Shown here: in pieces, positions 1-8,129 of the stretch
How positions within the stretch are numbered: position 1 is the first letter of the stretch
Layout: every line of letters starts with the position of its first letter
Source: Gordonia heveisoli
GTDB lineage: Bacteria; Actinomycetota; Actinomycetes; Mycobacteriales; Mycobacteriaceae
Assembly: GCF_030315745.1 (NCBI RefSeq)
Contig: NZ_JASXSH010000006.1
Location: forward strand, 1-64,000
DNA length: 64,000 nucleotides
Direction of reading: 5' to 3'
The notes under the pieces: generated by a model
What the model saw: the letters and a program-made list of their open reading frames with translations, nothing else
Told to the model about the DNA's origin: nothing
The model's database searches: none
Made by a program: the position numbers and the translations under genes

Positions 1-60
<60 letters not shown>

Positions 61-67
61 CTGACCG

Positions 68-102
68 GATGCGGCGAGGCGGATCATCCGCCTCGCCGCA
101 TC
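68..102. terminator. Perfect 17-bp inverted repeat, probable terminator
   Basis: Bases 68-84 and 86-102 are exact reverse complements around a single central C at 85. No T tract follows, which is common for actinobacterial terminators. It probably ends a gene lost beyond the contig edge, or acts in both directions. Confidence 0.6.
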
Positions 103-306
103 GCTGTCCGGGTCGGGGCTGAGGAGTCGGAGCGGCGCTGCGAGCCAACCGGGGGGACTGGTGAACATGCTGGTCAGGACCACAACTCGGCATCTTCTGA
201 CAACGGGTGTGGCCACATCGCTGTGATCTGACGCATACTATTGGTGACACACGCGCCGCGATCCGTTTCCGGTGCCGTTCACTACGCGATCAATCGGAGG
301 ATCTCG

Positions 307-1824
307 ATGACCAAGCCCGCAGAGGCGACCACCACGACCCCGGCGCGCGGGGTCTCGTCGGAGGAGCACACCCTCACCGAATTGCTCGAGATCCAGCGTG
401 CGGCCTTCCTACGCGACGGCATCCCCAGTGCCGACGTCCGCATCGACCGCATCACCCGCCTCGGGGCGCTGCTGCTCGACAATGCCGAGGAGATCGCGGC
501 CGCGCTGACCGCCGACTACGGTTCACGCCCGCGGGATCTGTCGATCGCGGCCGACGTGGTGGGCTGCATGATCGACCTGACCCATCAGCGTCGCGGCGTC
601 AAGGAGTGGATGGCCGAGACCAAGACCGCGAAGGTGCAGAGTGCGCTCGGCTTCAAGCAGCGCGTGCGTCATGACCCGCTCGGCGTCGTCGGCATCATGG
701 GACCGTGGAACTTCCCGCTGCAGCTGACGTTCGTTCCGGCCGGATCGGCCTTCGCCGCCGGTAACCGCGTGCTGATGCGGCCGTCGTCGATCACCGCGAA
801 GACCACCGAGGTCATCGCCAAGCATGCACCCGACTACTTCTCCATCGAAGAGTTCGCGATCGTCACCAGCAAGCACGGCGGTGGCTCCGATTTCGCGAAG
901 CTGAAGGTCGACCACATGTTCTTCACCGGTTCGCCGGAGGTCGGTGCGTCGGTGGCGCAGGAGGCTGCGAAGAACCTCATCCCGGTCACCCTGGAACTCG
1001 GTGGCAAGAACCCGGCCGTCGTCGACGTCGACGCCGACATCGACAAGGCCGCGAAGATGCTGGCCGACGCCCGCATGGTCAACGGTGGCCAGGTCTGCCT
1101 GTGCCCGGACTACGTCTTTGTTCCGGAGGCGAAGGTCGGCGAGTTCACCGACAAGGTGATCGCCCGCTGGACCGAGAACTTCCCGACGATCTACGACAAC
1201 CCCGAGTTCACCGCGACGATCAACCAGAAGAACTACGACCGGATCGTCGGCCTGATCGACGATGCGGTCTCGCTCGGCGCGACCAAACATCAGGTCATCC
1301 CGGGTGGGGAGCCACTGCCGAACGCCGATCGCCGCAAGATCCCGCCGACGCTGCTGACCGGGGTCAAGGCGGGTATGAAGATCACCGAGGACGAGGTGTT
1401 CGGCCCGGTGCTCACGGTGTACCCCTACCGCGATCTGTCCGAGGCGATCAGCCACATCACCGGTGCGCCGCACCCGCTGACCATGTACTGGTCCGGTGAT
1501 GACAACGATCGTTTCCAGAAGCTGGCCGACAGCACCCGCAGCGGTTCGATCAACGGTAACGACTTCGCACTGCACCTGTTCGGTGCCGAACTGCCCTTCG
1601 GCGGCGTCGGCCGGTCGGGTATGGGTGGCTATCACGGCAAGACCGGTTTCGACACCTTCAGCCATGCGCGTGCGGTGGCCTTCTCGAAGATGCCGATGTC
1701 GGTGGCGGAGATGATGTCGCCGCCGTTCCGTCCGCGCGACACCAAGATGACCAACAACCAGCTCAAGATGTGGAACTTCTGGAACAAGCGCGCCATCAAG
1801 AAGGTGCGCAAACGTCTGGGCTGA
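307..1824 (+). CDS. Aldehyde dehydrogenase, class 3 / coniferyl-aldehyde dehydrogenase type
   Basis: A 505-residue NAD(P)-dependent aldehyde dehydrogenase that should oxidise an aldehyde to its acid in the cytoplasm. Visible motifs are the ELGGKNPAVVD segment with its active-site Glu and the GGQVCLCPDYV segment with the catalytic Cys. The PDYV after the Cys is typical of class 3 and coniferyl-aldehyde enzymes. The ATG at 307 was chosen because CGGAGG ends at 300, six bases upstream; the reading frame stays open back to 241 but lacks a site there. kstR2 follows on the same strand after 90 bases that hold a KstR2-like operator, so the two are probably separately promoted. The substrate is not evident. 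A steroid-related aldehyde is possible only by context. Confidence 0.9.
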   Translation: MTKPAEATTTTPARGVSSEEHTLTELLEIQRAAFLRDGIPSADVRIDRITRLGALLLDNAEEIAAALTADYGSRPRDLSIAADVVGCMIDLTHQRRGVKEWMAETKTAKVQSALGFKQRVRHDPLGVVGIMGPWNFPLQLTFVPAGSAFAAGNRVLMRPSSITAKTTEVIAKHAPDYFSIEEFAIVTSKHGGGSDFAKLKVDHMFFTGSPEVGASVAQEAAKNLIPVTLELGGKNPAVVDVDADIDKAAKMLADARMVNGGQVCLCPDYVFVPEAKVGEFTDKVIARWTENFPTIYDNPEFTATINQKNYDRIVGLIDDAVSLGATKHQVIPGGEPLPNADRRKIPPTLLTGVKAGMKITEDEVFGPVLTVYPYRDLSEAISHITGAPHPLTMYWSGDDNDRFQKLADSTRSGSINGNDFALHLFGAELPFGGVGRSGMGGYHGKTGFDTFSHARAVAFSKMPMSVAEMMSPPFRPRDTKMTNNQLKMWNFWNKRAIKKVRKRLG

Positions 1825-1872
1825 TCCCCGACGTCGATCTGCCCTTGGCCGGGACCGCATACTGCGGTCCCG

Positions 1873-1886
1873 GCCAAGCGCTTGCT
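1873..1886. promoter_or_regulatory. KstR2-like operator upstream of kstR2
   Basis: The sequence reads GCCAAGCGCTTGCT. It matches the KstR2 consensus AnCAAGnnCTTGnT at every fixed base except the first (G for A). It ends about 28 bases before the kstR2 start, so it suggests autoregulation. Direct repression is inferred, not shown. Confidence 0.7.
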
Positions 1887-1914
1887 AGGGTGAAGTCCGA
1901 TCCGAGGAGGTGTG

Positions 1915-2526
1915 GTGCCACCACGCAATGCGCAATCAACGCGCCGGGACGAACTGCTGGACACGGCGGGGCGCATGTTCGCCGAGCAGGGTCTGCGGTC
2001 CACCACGGTGCGCGACATCGCCGATGCCGCCGGCATCCTCTCGGGCAGCCTCTATCACCACTTCGACTCCAAGGAGTCGATGGTCGACGAGATCCTGCGG
2101 GGTTTCCTCGACGATCTGTTCGCCCGGTACCGCGAGATCGCGGCGGCCGGGCAGCCGGCGACGCAGACGCTGCGCGAGCTGGTGATCGCGTCCTTCGAGT
2201 CGATCGACGCCAAACGCAATGCGGTGGCAATCTACCAGGACGAGGCCAAACGGCTGGCCGGCCAGGAGCGGTTCGGCTATATCGGTGAGCTGAACACCGA
2301 GTTTCGTCAGCTCTGGCAGTCGGTGCTGCAGCGGGGCGTCGACGATGGCGAGTTTCGTGCCGACCTCGATGTGGAGCTCGTCTATCGCTTCATGCGTGAC
2401 ACGGTGTGGGTCGCGGTGCGCTGGTATCGGCCCGGCGGTTCGATGAGCGTCGAGAAGATCGCCGATCAGTACCTGTCCGTCGTACTGGACGGGATCCTGC
2501 CGCGCCCCTCCGCCGCGATGTCGTAA
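1915..2526 (+). CDS. kstR2: TetR-family repressor of steroid-ring catabolism KstR2
   Basis: A 203-residue TetR regulator closely resembling mycobacterial KstR2 (Rv3557c) as I recall that sequence. Shared stretches include TTVRDIADAAGILSGSLYHH in the helix-turn-helix, the following F-S-K-E-MVDE, IYQDEA, and VRWYRPGG near the C-terminus. KstR2 represses genes for the last steroid rings and is released by HIP-CoA. The matching ipd/echA20 module lies 8 kb downstream with a perfect operator. Two GTG codons (1912 and 1915) follow AGGAGG at 1905-1910; 1915 gives the better spacing. The last codons, ATG-TCG-TAA, lie inside a repeated hairpin element shared with the TetR gene ending at 4128. Confidence 0.9.
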   Translation: MPPRNAQSTRRDELLDTAGRMFAEQGLRSTTVRDIADAAGILSGSLYHHFDSKESMVDEILRGFLDDLFARYREIAAAGQPATQTLRELVIASFESIDAKRNAVAIYQDEAKRLAGQERFGYIGELNTEFRQLWQSVLQRGVDDGEFRADLDVELVYRFMRDTVWVAVRWYRPGGSMSVEKIADQYLSVVLDGILPRPSAAMS

Positions 2527-2566
2527 TACGACAGCGGTAATCGCGGTGTCGTACTACGAAATCGGG
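2511..2566. repeat. Hairpin repeat element, copy 1 (convergent terminator)
   Basis: A 56-base segment almost identical to 4113-4169. The arms are TCGTAATACGA (2521-2531) and TCGTACTACGA (2549-2559), imperfectly paired in this copy. The stop codon of kstR2 (2524-2526) and, on the other strand, the stop of zapE (2556-2554) both lie inside it. It probably acts as a bidirectional terminator. Confidence 0.75.
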
Positions 2567-3549
2567 ATGGGTGCGACGTTCAGTTGGCCTAGCCGGCTCA
2601 GCAATCGCGGTGGTAGCAGGTCGCGTCGCCCGAAGTCCTCCAACGGAAGCCGGGATTCGAAGCTCGTCTCGACGTCGTTGTCGTAGAGCACGTCGACCAG
2701 ATGCAGGAAGCGTTGGGCCGGTTCACTTCCGGCGTCGGTGAGGTCGGTGACCCCGACGACGGTCCAGCGGCGGTACCGATCGGCGAGTGTCAGATAGTCG
2801 GTGGCGCCGAGTGGTCGTCCGCACAACTCGCCGAAGTCGACGACCAGCCCGTCGTCATCCGCCCGCAGGACGCGTAGGCGGCGACCGTTGACGTCGATGT
2901 GTTCACCCAGGGCGTCCGCACGCCGATCCGCGGTCTCCCGTTCGCCGACGATCCACCGTCCGGCCGAGAATCCCGAGGACGTGTGTGCCTCGGTCCGGTA
3001 GTCCACGCCGGCGTCGAGTTCGGCGACCGTGAACTCTCTCTCGATCAGGTGGATCGTCGGTGCGAATCCGTCGTGGAACAGCGGGTTGGGCATGAGTTCG
3101 CGAGGTCTCACGTTGCTGGTCACGACCAGCCGCACATGCGCCGCGCGCGCGGCCGCGAACAGGCGGTCGACAAAGATGCCGTCGGCGGGGTCGTCGACCG
3201 CGAACTCGTCGAAGCACAGCACGGTGTGTGATCCGAGCAATCGCGCCAGTCCGGCGGGCAGGCTGCCCGCGGTGCGGATGCAGCGATGCAGATCGCGGGT
3301 GAATTCATGCCAGTGCAGTCGGAGCGGAATCCCGGCGGGCAGTGCCGCCGTGTAGGTGTCGAGGAGCCAGGATTTGCCGCGTCCGGGCGGGCCGACGAGA
3401 TAGCACCATGTGGCGTCGTCGGCGAGCGTTCGCGCGGCCTCGAGCTGGCTCGAGTCGAGATCGAAACCCTCTCGGCGGGCGGCATTCTCGAACATATCGG
3501 GTGATAGGGCCGGTGGTGTGGCGGTGCGGTGCCGGAACGGTGACCTCAT
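2554..3549 (-). CDS. zapE: Cell division protein ZapE / AFG1-like ATPase
   Basis: A 331-residue P-loop ATPase of the AFG1/ZapE family, which in other bacteria acts at the division ring. The Walker A motif is GPPGRGKS (about residues 53-60), Walker B is TVLCFDEFAVDD (about 109-120), and a sensor-like VVTSNVRPRELMPNPLFHDG follows. The last of these is strongly diagnostic of the family. The length is slightly below the roughly 350-375 residues common in the family. The start codon lies one base from a palindromic operator shared with the divergent TetR gene. That placement suggests TetR control, which is unusual for a division gene. It ends inside repeat copy 1. Confidence 0.9.
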   Translation of the reverse strand: MRSPFRHRTATPPALSPDMFENAARREGFDLDSSQLEAARTLADDATWCYLVGPPGRGKSWLLDTYTAALPAGIPLRLHWHEFTRDLHRCIRTAGSLPAGLARLLGSHTVLCFDEFAVDDPADGIFVDRLFAAARAAHVRLVVTSNVRPRELMPNPLFHDGFAPTIHLIEREFTVAELDAGVDYRTEAHTSSGFSAGRWIVGERETADRRADALGEHIDVNGRRLRVLRADDDGLVVDFGELCGRPLGATDYLTLADRYRRWTVVGVTDLTDAGSEPAQRFLHLVDVLYDNDVETSFESRLPLEDFGRRDLLPPRLLSRLGQLNVAPIPIS

Positions 3550-3550
3550 G

Positions 3551-3578
3551 CCGAAACTCTATCATCGTAGAGTTTCGG
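3551..3578. promoter_or_regulatory. TetR operator between zapE and tetR
   Basis: Perfect inverted repeat CCGAAACTCTA (3551-3561) and TAGAGTTTCGG (3568-3578) with a 6-base spacer. It fills most of the 42-base gap between two divergent starts, so a bound regulator would cover both promoters. The adjacent TetR product is the obvious ligand; this is inference. Confidence 0.8.
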
Positions 3579-3591
3579 TAGGATGTGAGCT

Positions 3592-4128
3592 ATGCCTCGA
3601 CCAAATCGTCGTCCGGTGATCTGTGATGCAGCGCTGGACCTGGCGGCGACCGGTGGCAATCACGCCGTCACCCACCAGGGCATCGACCGCCACCTCGAAC
3701 TCCCGCGCGGATCGACGTCCTACTACTTCCGAACCCGCGAATCGCTGATCGCGGCGGCCGCCGACCACCTCGTGGCAATCTCGCAGGACTCGTTCCGACG
3801 CCGATTCGTTCCGGCCGACGCCGATGCGGCGGGTGATCCGGTCGAGGTCATCACCGACTACGTCGAGGAACTCCTCACCGACCGGATCCGTGACGTTCGT
3901 GCCCGACTCGCCCTCATCGGGGACCCGACCCTGCCCGATGCGGTGGTGACTTCGTTGGCGAACTGCTTCTTCTCGGCGTCGGCCGCCGAGGAGCTGATGC
4001 GCTCACGCGGAGCAGTGGATCCCGCCGCCGCGGCAGATCGGCTGCTGATCACGCTGGAAGGAATCATCTTCACCGGCCGCCGCCGACGTGACCGTCTTCG
4101 GGCGGTGATCGCCGCCGCGATGTCGTAG
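3592..4128 (+). CDS. TetR-family transcriptional regulator
   Basis: A 178-residue regulator with an N-terminal helix-turn-helix (about residues 12-55) including the typical GSTSYYF recognition-helix segment. The ligand-binding domain shows nothing diagnostic. It is divergent from zapE across the palindrome at 3551-3578, which it probably binds to control itself and zapE. Its final codons ATG-TCG-TAG fall inside the repeat element also found at the end of kstR2. The effector is unknown. Confidence 0.85.
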   Translation: MPRPNRRPVICDAALDLAATGGNHAVTHQGIDRHLELPRGSTSYYFRTRESLIAAAADHLVAISQDSFRRRFVPADADAAGDPVEVITDYVEELLTDRIRDVRARLALIGDPTLPDAVVTSLANCFFSASAAEELMRSRGAVDPAAAADRLLITLEGIIFTGRRRRDRLRAVIAAAMS

Positions 4129-4169
4129 TACGAACCGCGGTAATCGCGGTGTCGTACTACGAAATCGGG
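4113..4169. repeat. Hairpin repeat element, copy 2 (convergent terminator)
   Basis: Second copy of the 56/57-base element at 2511-2566. Here the outer arms TCGTAGTACGA and TCGTACTACGA pair perfectly, and an inner CCGCG/CGCGG stem encloses GTAAT. The stops of the TetR gene (4126-4128) and of the opposing hydrolase gene (4159-4157) both lie inside it, as in copy 1. Confidence 0.8.
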
Positions 4170-5215
4170 GGAGGGGCGACCGACCAGCGGACCGGGGTGC
4201 CCTCGGCGGCGACGATCGCACCGCGCGACTCCAGGACGATCAGATGTGCGTTGGTTTCGCGCAGGGCCATATAGGCCAGATTCTTCGGTAGGTCGGAGAA
4301 GGGCCGTGACCAGGTCACCGATCGCGTGATCTCCCACGGCGTGCTCTCCGGGTGTATCCGGATGGCCTCGGTGATCTCGGTGAGCCGGTCCTCGTGGTGT
4401 TCGAGCAGGTGGGTGACGCGATTCGACAACCCGCGGAAGCGATACTCGTGCGACGGCAGCGCTTCGAGGTCTCCGAGCTTCTCAGTATGCGCGAGCGACA
4501 CCAGGTAGTCGGCCAGCGGATCCGCCGCCTGGAAGCCGTTGGTCGACACATTGGGGCTGATCCTGGGCAGCAGATGGTCGCCGGTGAGGACCACCCCGGC
4601 ATCGTCGTCGGCGAAGCACAGATGACCCGCCGTATGTCCCGGCGTCCACAGCGCTCGCAGATTCCAGCCGGGCAGATTCAGTGGCTGGTCGTGTTCGAGT
4701 TCGACGTCGACGTCGCGCCCGTCGGGCATCCTGGTGAACCAGCGGATACCCGATTCGGCCGGGTCGTCGGGCGGTGCGCCGAGGTAGGCGAGTTCGGCGG
4801 CATCCACCTCGATCTGCCGGTCGATCTCGGTGGGAGAGCAATATCGCAGGTGGAGGGCGTCGTTGCGGTGCATCGCGATGACCGGGTCGACGTGTTCGAG
4901 CAGCCGGGGCACCAACCCGAAGTGGTCGGGGTGCAGGTGGGTGATCGACACGTGTTTCACGTCGGCGATGTCGTGGCCGGTGACGTGCAGACCGGCGACC
5001 AGGGCATCCCACGAACTCTCGGCATTCCACCCGGTGTCGATCAGGGCGACGCCGTCGGGCAGTACGAAGACATAGACGAGGATGTAGCGAAGCGGGTTGT
5101 CCGGGATGGGGACGGGAATCGACCACAAGCCCGGGCGGACCTCCTCGACCGGCGGAAACTCCTTGGCAGTCCAGGCCTCTCGCTGACGATGGCCGGTGAC
5201 CTCGATCGTGTGCAT
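4157..5215 (-). CDS. MBL-fold metallo-hydrolase
   Basis: A 352-residue metallo-beta-lactamase-fold hydrolase. The metal site is visible as THLHPDHFG (HxHxDH), with further ligands in TPGHTAGHLCF, LTGDHLL and PSHEYRFRG. The C-terminal helical part (about residues 240-340) resembles lactonase- and thioesterase-like actinobacterial MBL proteins. The ATG at 5215 is preferred over the GTG at 5218 because AGGAGG lies four bases before it. It is convergent with the TetR gene and divergent from an acyl-CoA synthetase. Given the setting a CoA-thioester or lactone substrate is plausible, but nothing in the sequence fixes it. Confidence 0.85.
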   Translation of the reverse strand: MHTIEVTGHRQREAWTAKEFPPVEEVRPGLWSIPVPIPDNPLRYILVYVFVLPDGVALIDTGWNAESSWDALVAGLHVTGHDIADVKHVSITHLHPDHFGLVPRLLEHVDPVIAMHRNDALHLRYCSPTEIDRQIEVDAAELAYLGAPPDDPAESGIRWFTRMPDGRDVDVELEHDQPLNLPGWNLRALWTPGHTAGHLCFADDDAGVVLTGDHLLPRISPNVSTNGFQAADPLADYLVSLAHTEKLGDLEALPSHEYRFRGLSNRVTHLLEHHEDRLTEITEAIRIHPESTPWEITRSVTWSRPFSDLPKNLAYMALRETNAHLIVLESRGAIVAAEGTPVRWSVAPPPIS

Positions 5216-5377
5216 CACGCCTCCTCGGGGCCGACAACGTCGTCGGGATTCGACGCGAAAATAAACATCGGCCCTCCAGCCATACGATCACAGGCCGTCG
5301 CCGAGGCTCAACCATGCGTTGCTAGTGTGATCTGGTTAACACGATGCGGGGGCACGATATGAGGATGACCGGACGCA

Positions 5378-6976
5378 ATGACAGCGCAGATGCACACGAC
5401 CACCGCGACCACGATCGCGACCGCCCGCCGGCACACCATCGGTGACCTCCTCCGACGCACCGCGCGGCGGGTGGGGGACAAGGTCGCGCTGATCAACGGA
5501 GACCGAACCCTCACCTTCGCCGAATTCGACGCCGCCGTGAACCGCTGTGCAAACGCGCTCAGCGGACTCGGTCTGCGCAAGGGCGACCGGTTGGCGCTGG
5601 TGAGTCACAACAACTGGCAGTACGCGGTGCTCAACTTCGCGACAGCTCGCCTCGGCGTCATCCTGGTGCCGGTCAACTTCGGTCTCGGTCCGACCGAAAT
5701 CGCCTACATCCTCGACCATTCCGGGGCGAAGGTCGTCGTCGCCGAGGATGCCCTCACCCCGACCGTGGCCGAGGCGGTGGCCGCGTCTGCCGGTGCGGCC
5801 ACGGTGCGCGCCTACCTCCCGATGTCCGGCACCGACGTCCCGGCGGACTGGCGCAACGCCGACGAATGGATGCTCACCGGTGACGCCACCGAGCCCACCG
5901 TGCTCGTCGCCGACGACGACCCGCTGCGCCTGATGTACACCTCAGGGACCGAATCGCGCCCCAAAGGCGTTCTGCTGTCCTCGAAGTCGCTGATCAGTCA
6001 ATACGTGTCCTGCATCGTCGACGGCGGGATGAGCGCCGACGACATCGAGATCCATTCGCTGCCGCTGTTCCACTGCGCACAGCTCGACTGTTTCCTGTCG
6101 GTGGATGTCTATCTCGGAGCCACCAGCATCATCCTGCCCGGACCGGACCCGGTCACCGTGCTCGCCACCATCGAGAAGCATGGGGTCACCAAGCTGTTCT
6201 GCCCACCGACGGTGTGGATTTCGCTGCTTCGCCACCCCGACTTCGACACCCGTGACCTCTCCACGTTGCGCAAGGGCTACTACGGTGCCTCGGCGATGCC
6301 GGTGGAAGTGCTGCACGAGATGTCTCGCCGACTCCCCGACGTTTCGCTGTGGAACTTCTACGGTCAGACCGAGATGTCACCACTGGCAACGATTCTCGGT
6401 CCAGACGAGCAGATCGAGCGAGCCGGTTCGGCGGGGCGGGCGGCCCTGAACGTGGAGACCATCGTCGTCGACGATGACAACAATCCGGTACCGACCGGGG
6501 AGGTGGGCGAGATCGTGCACCGCAGCCCGCACGCCTGCCTGGGCTACTACAACGACGAGGAGAAGACGGCCGCCGCGTTCGCCGATGGCTGGTTCCACTC
6601 CGGTGACCTCGGCATCATCGACGCCGACGGCTATCTATCGGTCGTCGACCGCAAGAAGGACATGATCAAGACCGGCGGCGAGAATGTGGCCTCCCGTGAG
6701 GTCGAGGAGGCCATCTACCGACTCGACGGTGTCGCCGAGGTGGCGGTTTTCGGTGTGCCCCACCCGAAGTGGATCGAGGCGGTCACCGCGGTCATCGTGC
6801 CCAAAGTGGATGTCGAGCTGACCGAGGAACAGGTCGAGACGCATCTGGCCGGAATTCTCGCCGGCTACAAGCGTCCGAAATACGTCGTCTTCGCCGACGC
6901 GTTACCCAAGAATCCCAGCGGCAAGATTCTGAAGAAGAACCTGCGCACCGATCACGCCGAGATCGCCGGGACATGA
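5378..6976 (+). CDS. Acyl-CoA synthetase, FadD5-like
   Basis: A 532-residue AMP-forming acyl-CoA ligase. The AMP-binding loop is YTSGTESRPKGVLL, where Glu-Ser replaces the usual Thr-Thr/Gly. Other motifs are WNFYGQTEMSP, WFHSGDLG and the C-terminal KNPSGKILKK with its catalytic Lys. The TSGTESRPKG variant and the DGGMSADDIEIHSLPLFHCA stretch recall mycobacterial FadD5. It does not resemble FadD3 as I recall that sequence, although FadD3 might be expected beside ring-degradation genes. No KstR or KstR2 motif is evident in the 162 bases upstream. A hairpin at 6984-7013 closes the gene. Confidence 0.88.
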   Translation: MTAQMHTTTATTIATARRHTIGDLLRRTARRVGDKVALINGDRTLTFAEFDAAVNRCANALSGLGLRKGDRLALVSHNNWQYAVLNFATARLGVILVPVNFGLGPTEIAYILDHSGAKVVVAEDALTPTVAEAVAASAGAATVRAYLPMSGTDVPADWRNADEWMLTGDATEPTVLVADDDPLRLMYTSGTESRPKGVLLSSKSLISQYVSCIVDGGMSADDIEIHSLPLFHCAQLDCFLSVDVYLGATSIILPGPDPVTVLATIEKHGVTKLFCPPTVWISLLRHPDFDTRDLSTLRKGYYGASAMPVEVLHEMSRRLPDVSLWNFYGQTEMSPLATILGPDEQIERAGSAGRAALNVETIVVDDDNNPVPTGEVGEIVHRSPHACLGYYNDEEKTAAAFADGWFHSGDLGIIDADGYLSVVDRKKDMIKTGGENVASREVEEAIYRLDGVAEVAVFGVPHPKWIEAVTAVIVPKVDVELTEEQVETHLAGILAGYKRPKYVVFADALPKNPSGKILKKNLRTDHAEIAGT

Positions 6977-6983
6977 GTTCCGA

Positions 6984-7013
6984 CGCGGGTGTCGTCCGGG
7001 GAGGACACCCGCG
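6984..7013. terminator. Convergent hairpin terminator
   Basis: CGCGGGTGTC (6984-6993) pairs perfectly with GACACCCGCG (7004-7013) across a 10-base loop. It sits in the 46-base gap between the ligase gene and ipdC, which converge, so it can serve both. Confidence 0.7.
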
Positions 7014-7022
7014 CCGGAGGTC

Positions 7023-8129
7023 TCAGCCGAGCGCGCCCAGCGTCTTCAATCGTTCGTGGGCCTGGCCCATGATGGATTGGATCAGCGCGTCGCAGGTCGG
7101 GAGATCCTCGATCATGCCGACAACCTGACCCGAGGCCAGCACGCCGGCCCGGGTATCGCCCTCGACGAGCCCGGCGCGCAACAGCATCGGAGTGTTGCCC
7201 GCCATGATGATCTGCTGCCACGACCGTTCGCCAGAGCGCTTCATCGCCAGGCCGTCACGCACCATGGTCGTCCAGCGCATTCCGGTGAGCTGCTTGAACT
7301 CGTTGGCGTTGCGTGCGGCGGCGACCAACGCCTTTGTCGGACTACCGCTCTCCAGAGCCTCGACCAGCGGGGTGCGCAGGACGCGGTGGGGCATACCGTC
7401 GACCTTCACCGATACGACCGTGTCGTTGAGGGTTCGGGTGAGGTACTCCTGCTTGACCGAATCCGGTACCGCACTGTCGGCGGTGAGCAGGAACCGGGTT
7501 CCCATCGCCACGCCCTCGGCACCGTAGGCCAGCGCGGCGGCCAGGCCGCGACCGTCGAAGAAGCCGCCCGCGGCGACGACCGGCATGTCCGAACCGTTGG
7601 CGGCCAGGGCATCCAGCACCGACGGCAACAGCAGGGTGGTGGCCACCGGACCGGTGTGTCCGCCGCCCTCACCGCCCTGCACGATCACCGCATCGGCGCC
7701 CCAGGATGCGACCTTGACCGCGTGTTTGGCCGCGCCGATCGACGGAACGACCACCACCCCATGCTCTTTGAGCTTGGCGATCAGATCCTTCTTGGGTGCC
7801 AGCGCGAACGAGGCAACCTTCACACCTTCACGGATCAGCAGGTCGATCCGTTCGCCCGCATCGGTGGCATCTGCGCGGATGTTCACCCCGAAGGGTTTGT
7901 CGGTCAGTGACTTGGTCTTCGCGACGGCGGCTTCGAGTTCGGGATAGGTCATCGTCGCGGATGCGAGGATGCCCAGCCCGCCCGCGTTGGAGGTGGCCGA
8001 GGTGAGCGCGGGACCGGAAACCCAGCCCATGCCGGTCTGCACGATCGGATACTCGATGCCGACGAGCTCGGTGAACTTCGTCGACAGTCCCGCGGCGCGC
8101 GCCGGTGTCGGTTGTGCGGAGCCGGTCAT
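7023..8129 (-). CDS. ipdC: IpdC-type flavin-dependent steroid-ring reductase (nitronate-monooxygenase fold)
   Basis: A 368-residue FMN-dependent TIM-barrel protein of the 2-nitropropane dioxygenase superfamily. Visible features are GIEYPIVQTGMGWVSGPAL at the N-terminus, the VQGGEGGGHTG phosphate-binding loop and AAGGFFDGRGLAAALA. Its place directly after ipdB and ipdA matches mycobacterial Rv3553 (IpdC), which acts in C/D-ring degradation of cholesterol. The ATG at 8129 overlaps the ipdB stop by four bases (ATGA), so the 113-codon upstream extension of the open frame is not coding. It is the last gene of the minus-strand operon. Confidence 0.88.
   Translation of the reverse strand: MTGSAQPTPARAAGLSTKFTELVGIEYPIVQTGMGWVSGPALTSATSNAGGLGILASATMTYPELEAAVAKTKSLTDKPFGVNIRADATDAGERIDLLIREGVKVASFALAPKKDLIAKLKEHGVVVVPSIGAAKHAVKVASWGADAVIVQGGEGGGHTGPVATTLLLPSVLDALAANGSDMPVVAAGGFFDGRGLAAALAYGAEGVAMGTRFLLTADSAVPDSVKQEYLTRTLNDTVVSVKVDGMPHRVLRTPLVEALESGSPTKALVAAARNANEFKQLTGMRWTTMVRDGLAMKRSGERSWQQIIMAGNTPMLLRAGLVEGDTRAGVLASGQVVGMIEDLPTCDALIQSIMGQAHERLKTLGALG

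Noticed and set aside
523..1860. 445-codon open frame opposite the aldehyde dehydrogenase
   Set aside because: It is a GC-driven shadow frame: its translation has no family motifs, while the plus strand has complete aldehyde dehydrogenase motifs.
5300..5335. Possible KstR2 or KstR site upstream of the FadD5-like gene
   Set aside because: The only dyad-like string, CAACCATGCGTTG, lacks the CAAG/CTTG or AAC-nn-GTT spacing of either consensus.
4352..5362. 336-codon plus-strand frame opposite the metallo-hydrolase
   Set aside because: The minus strand carries the HxHxDH metal motif and a good ribosome site; the plus-strand translation shows no motifs.
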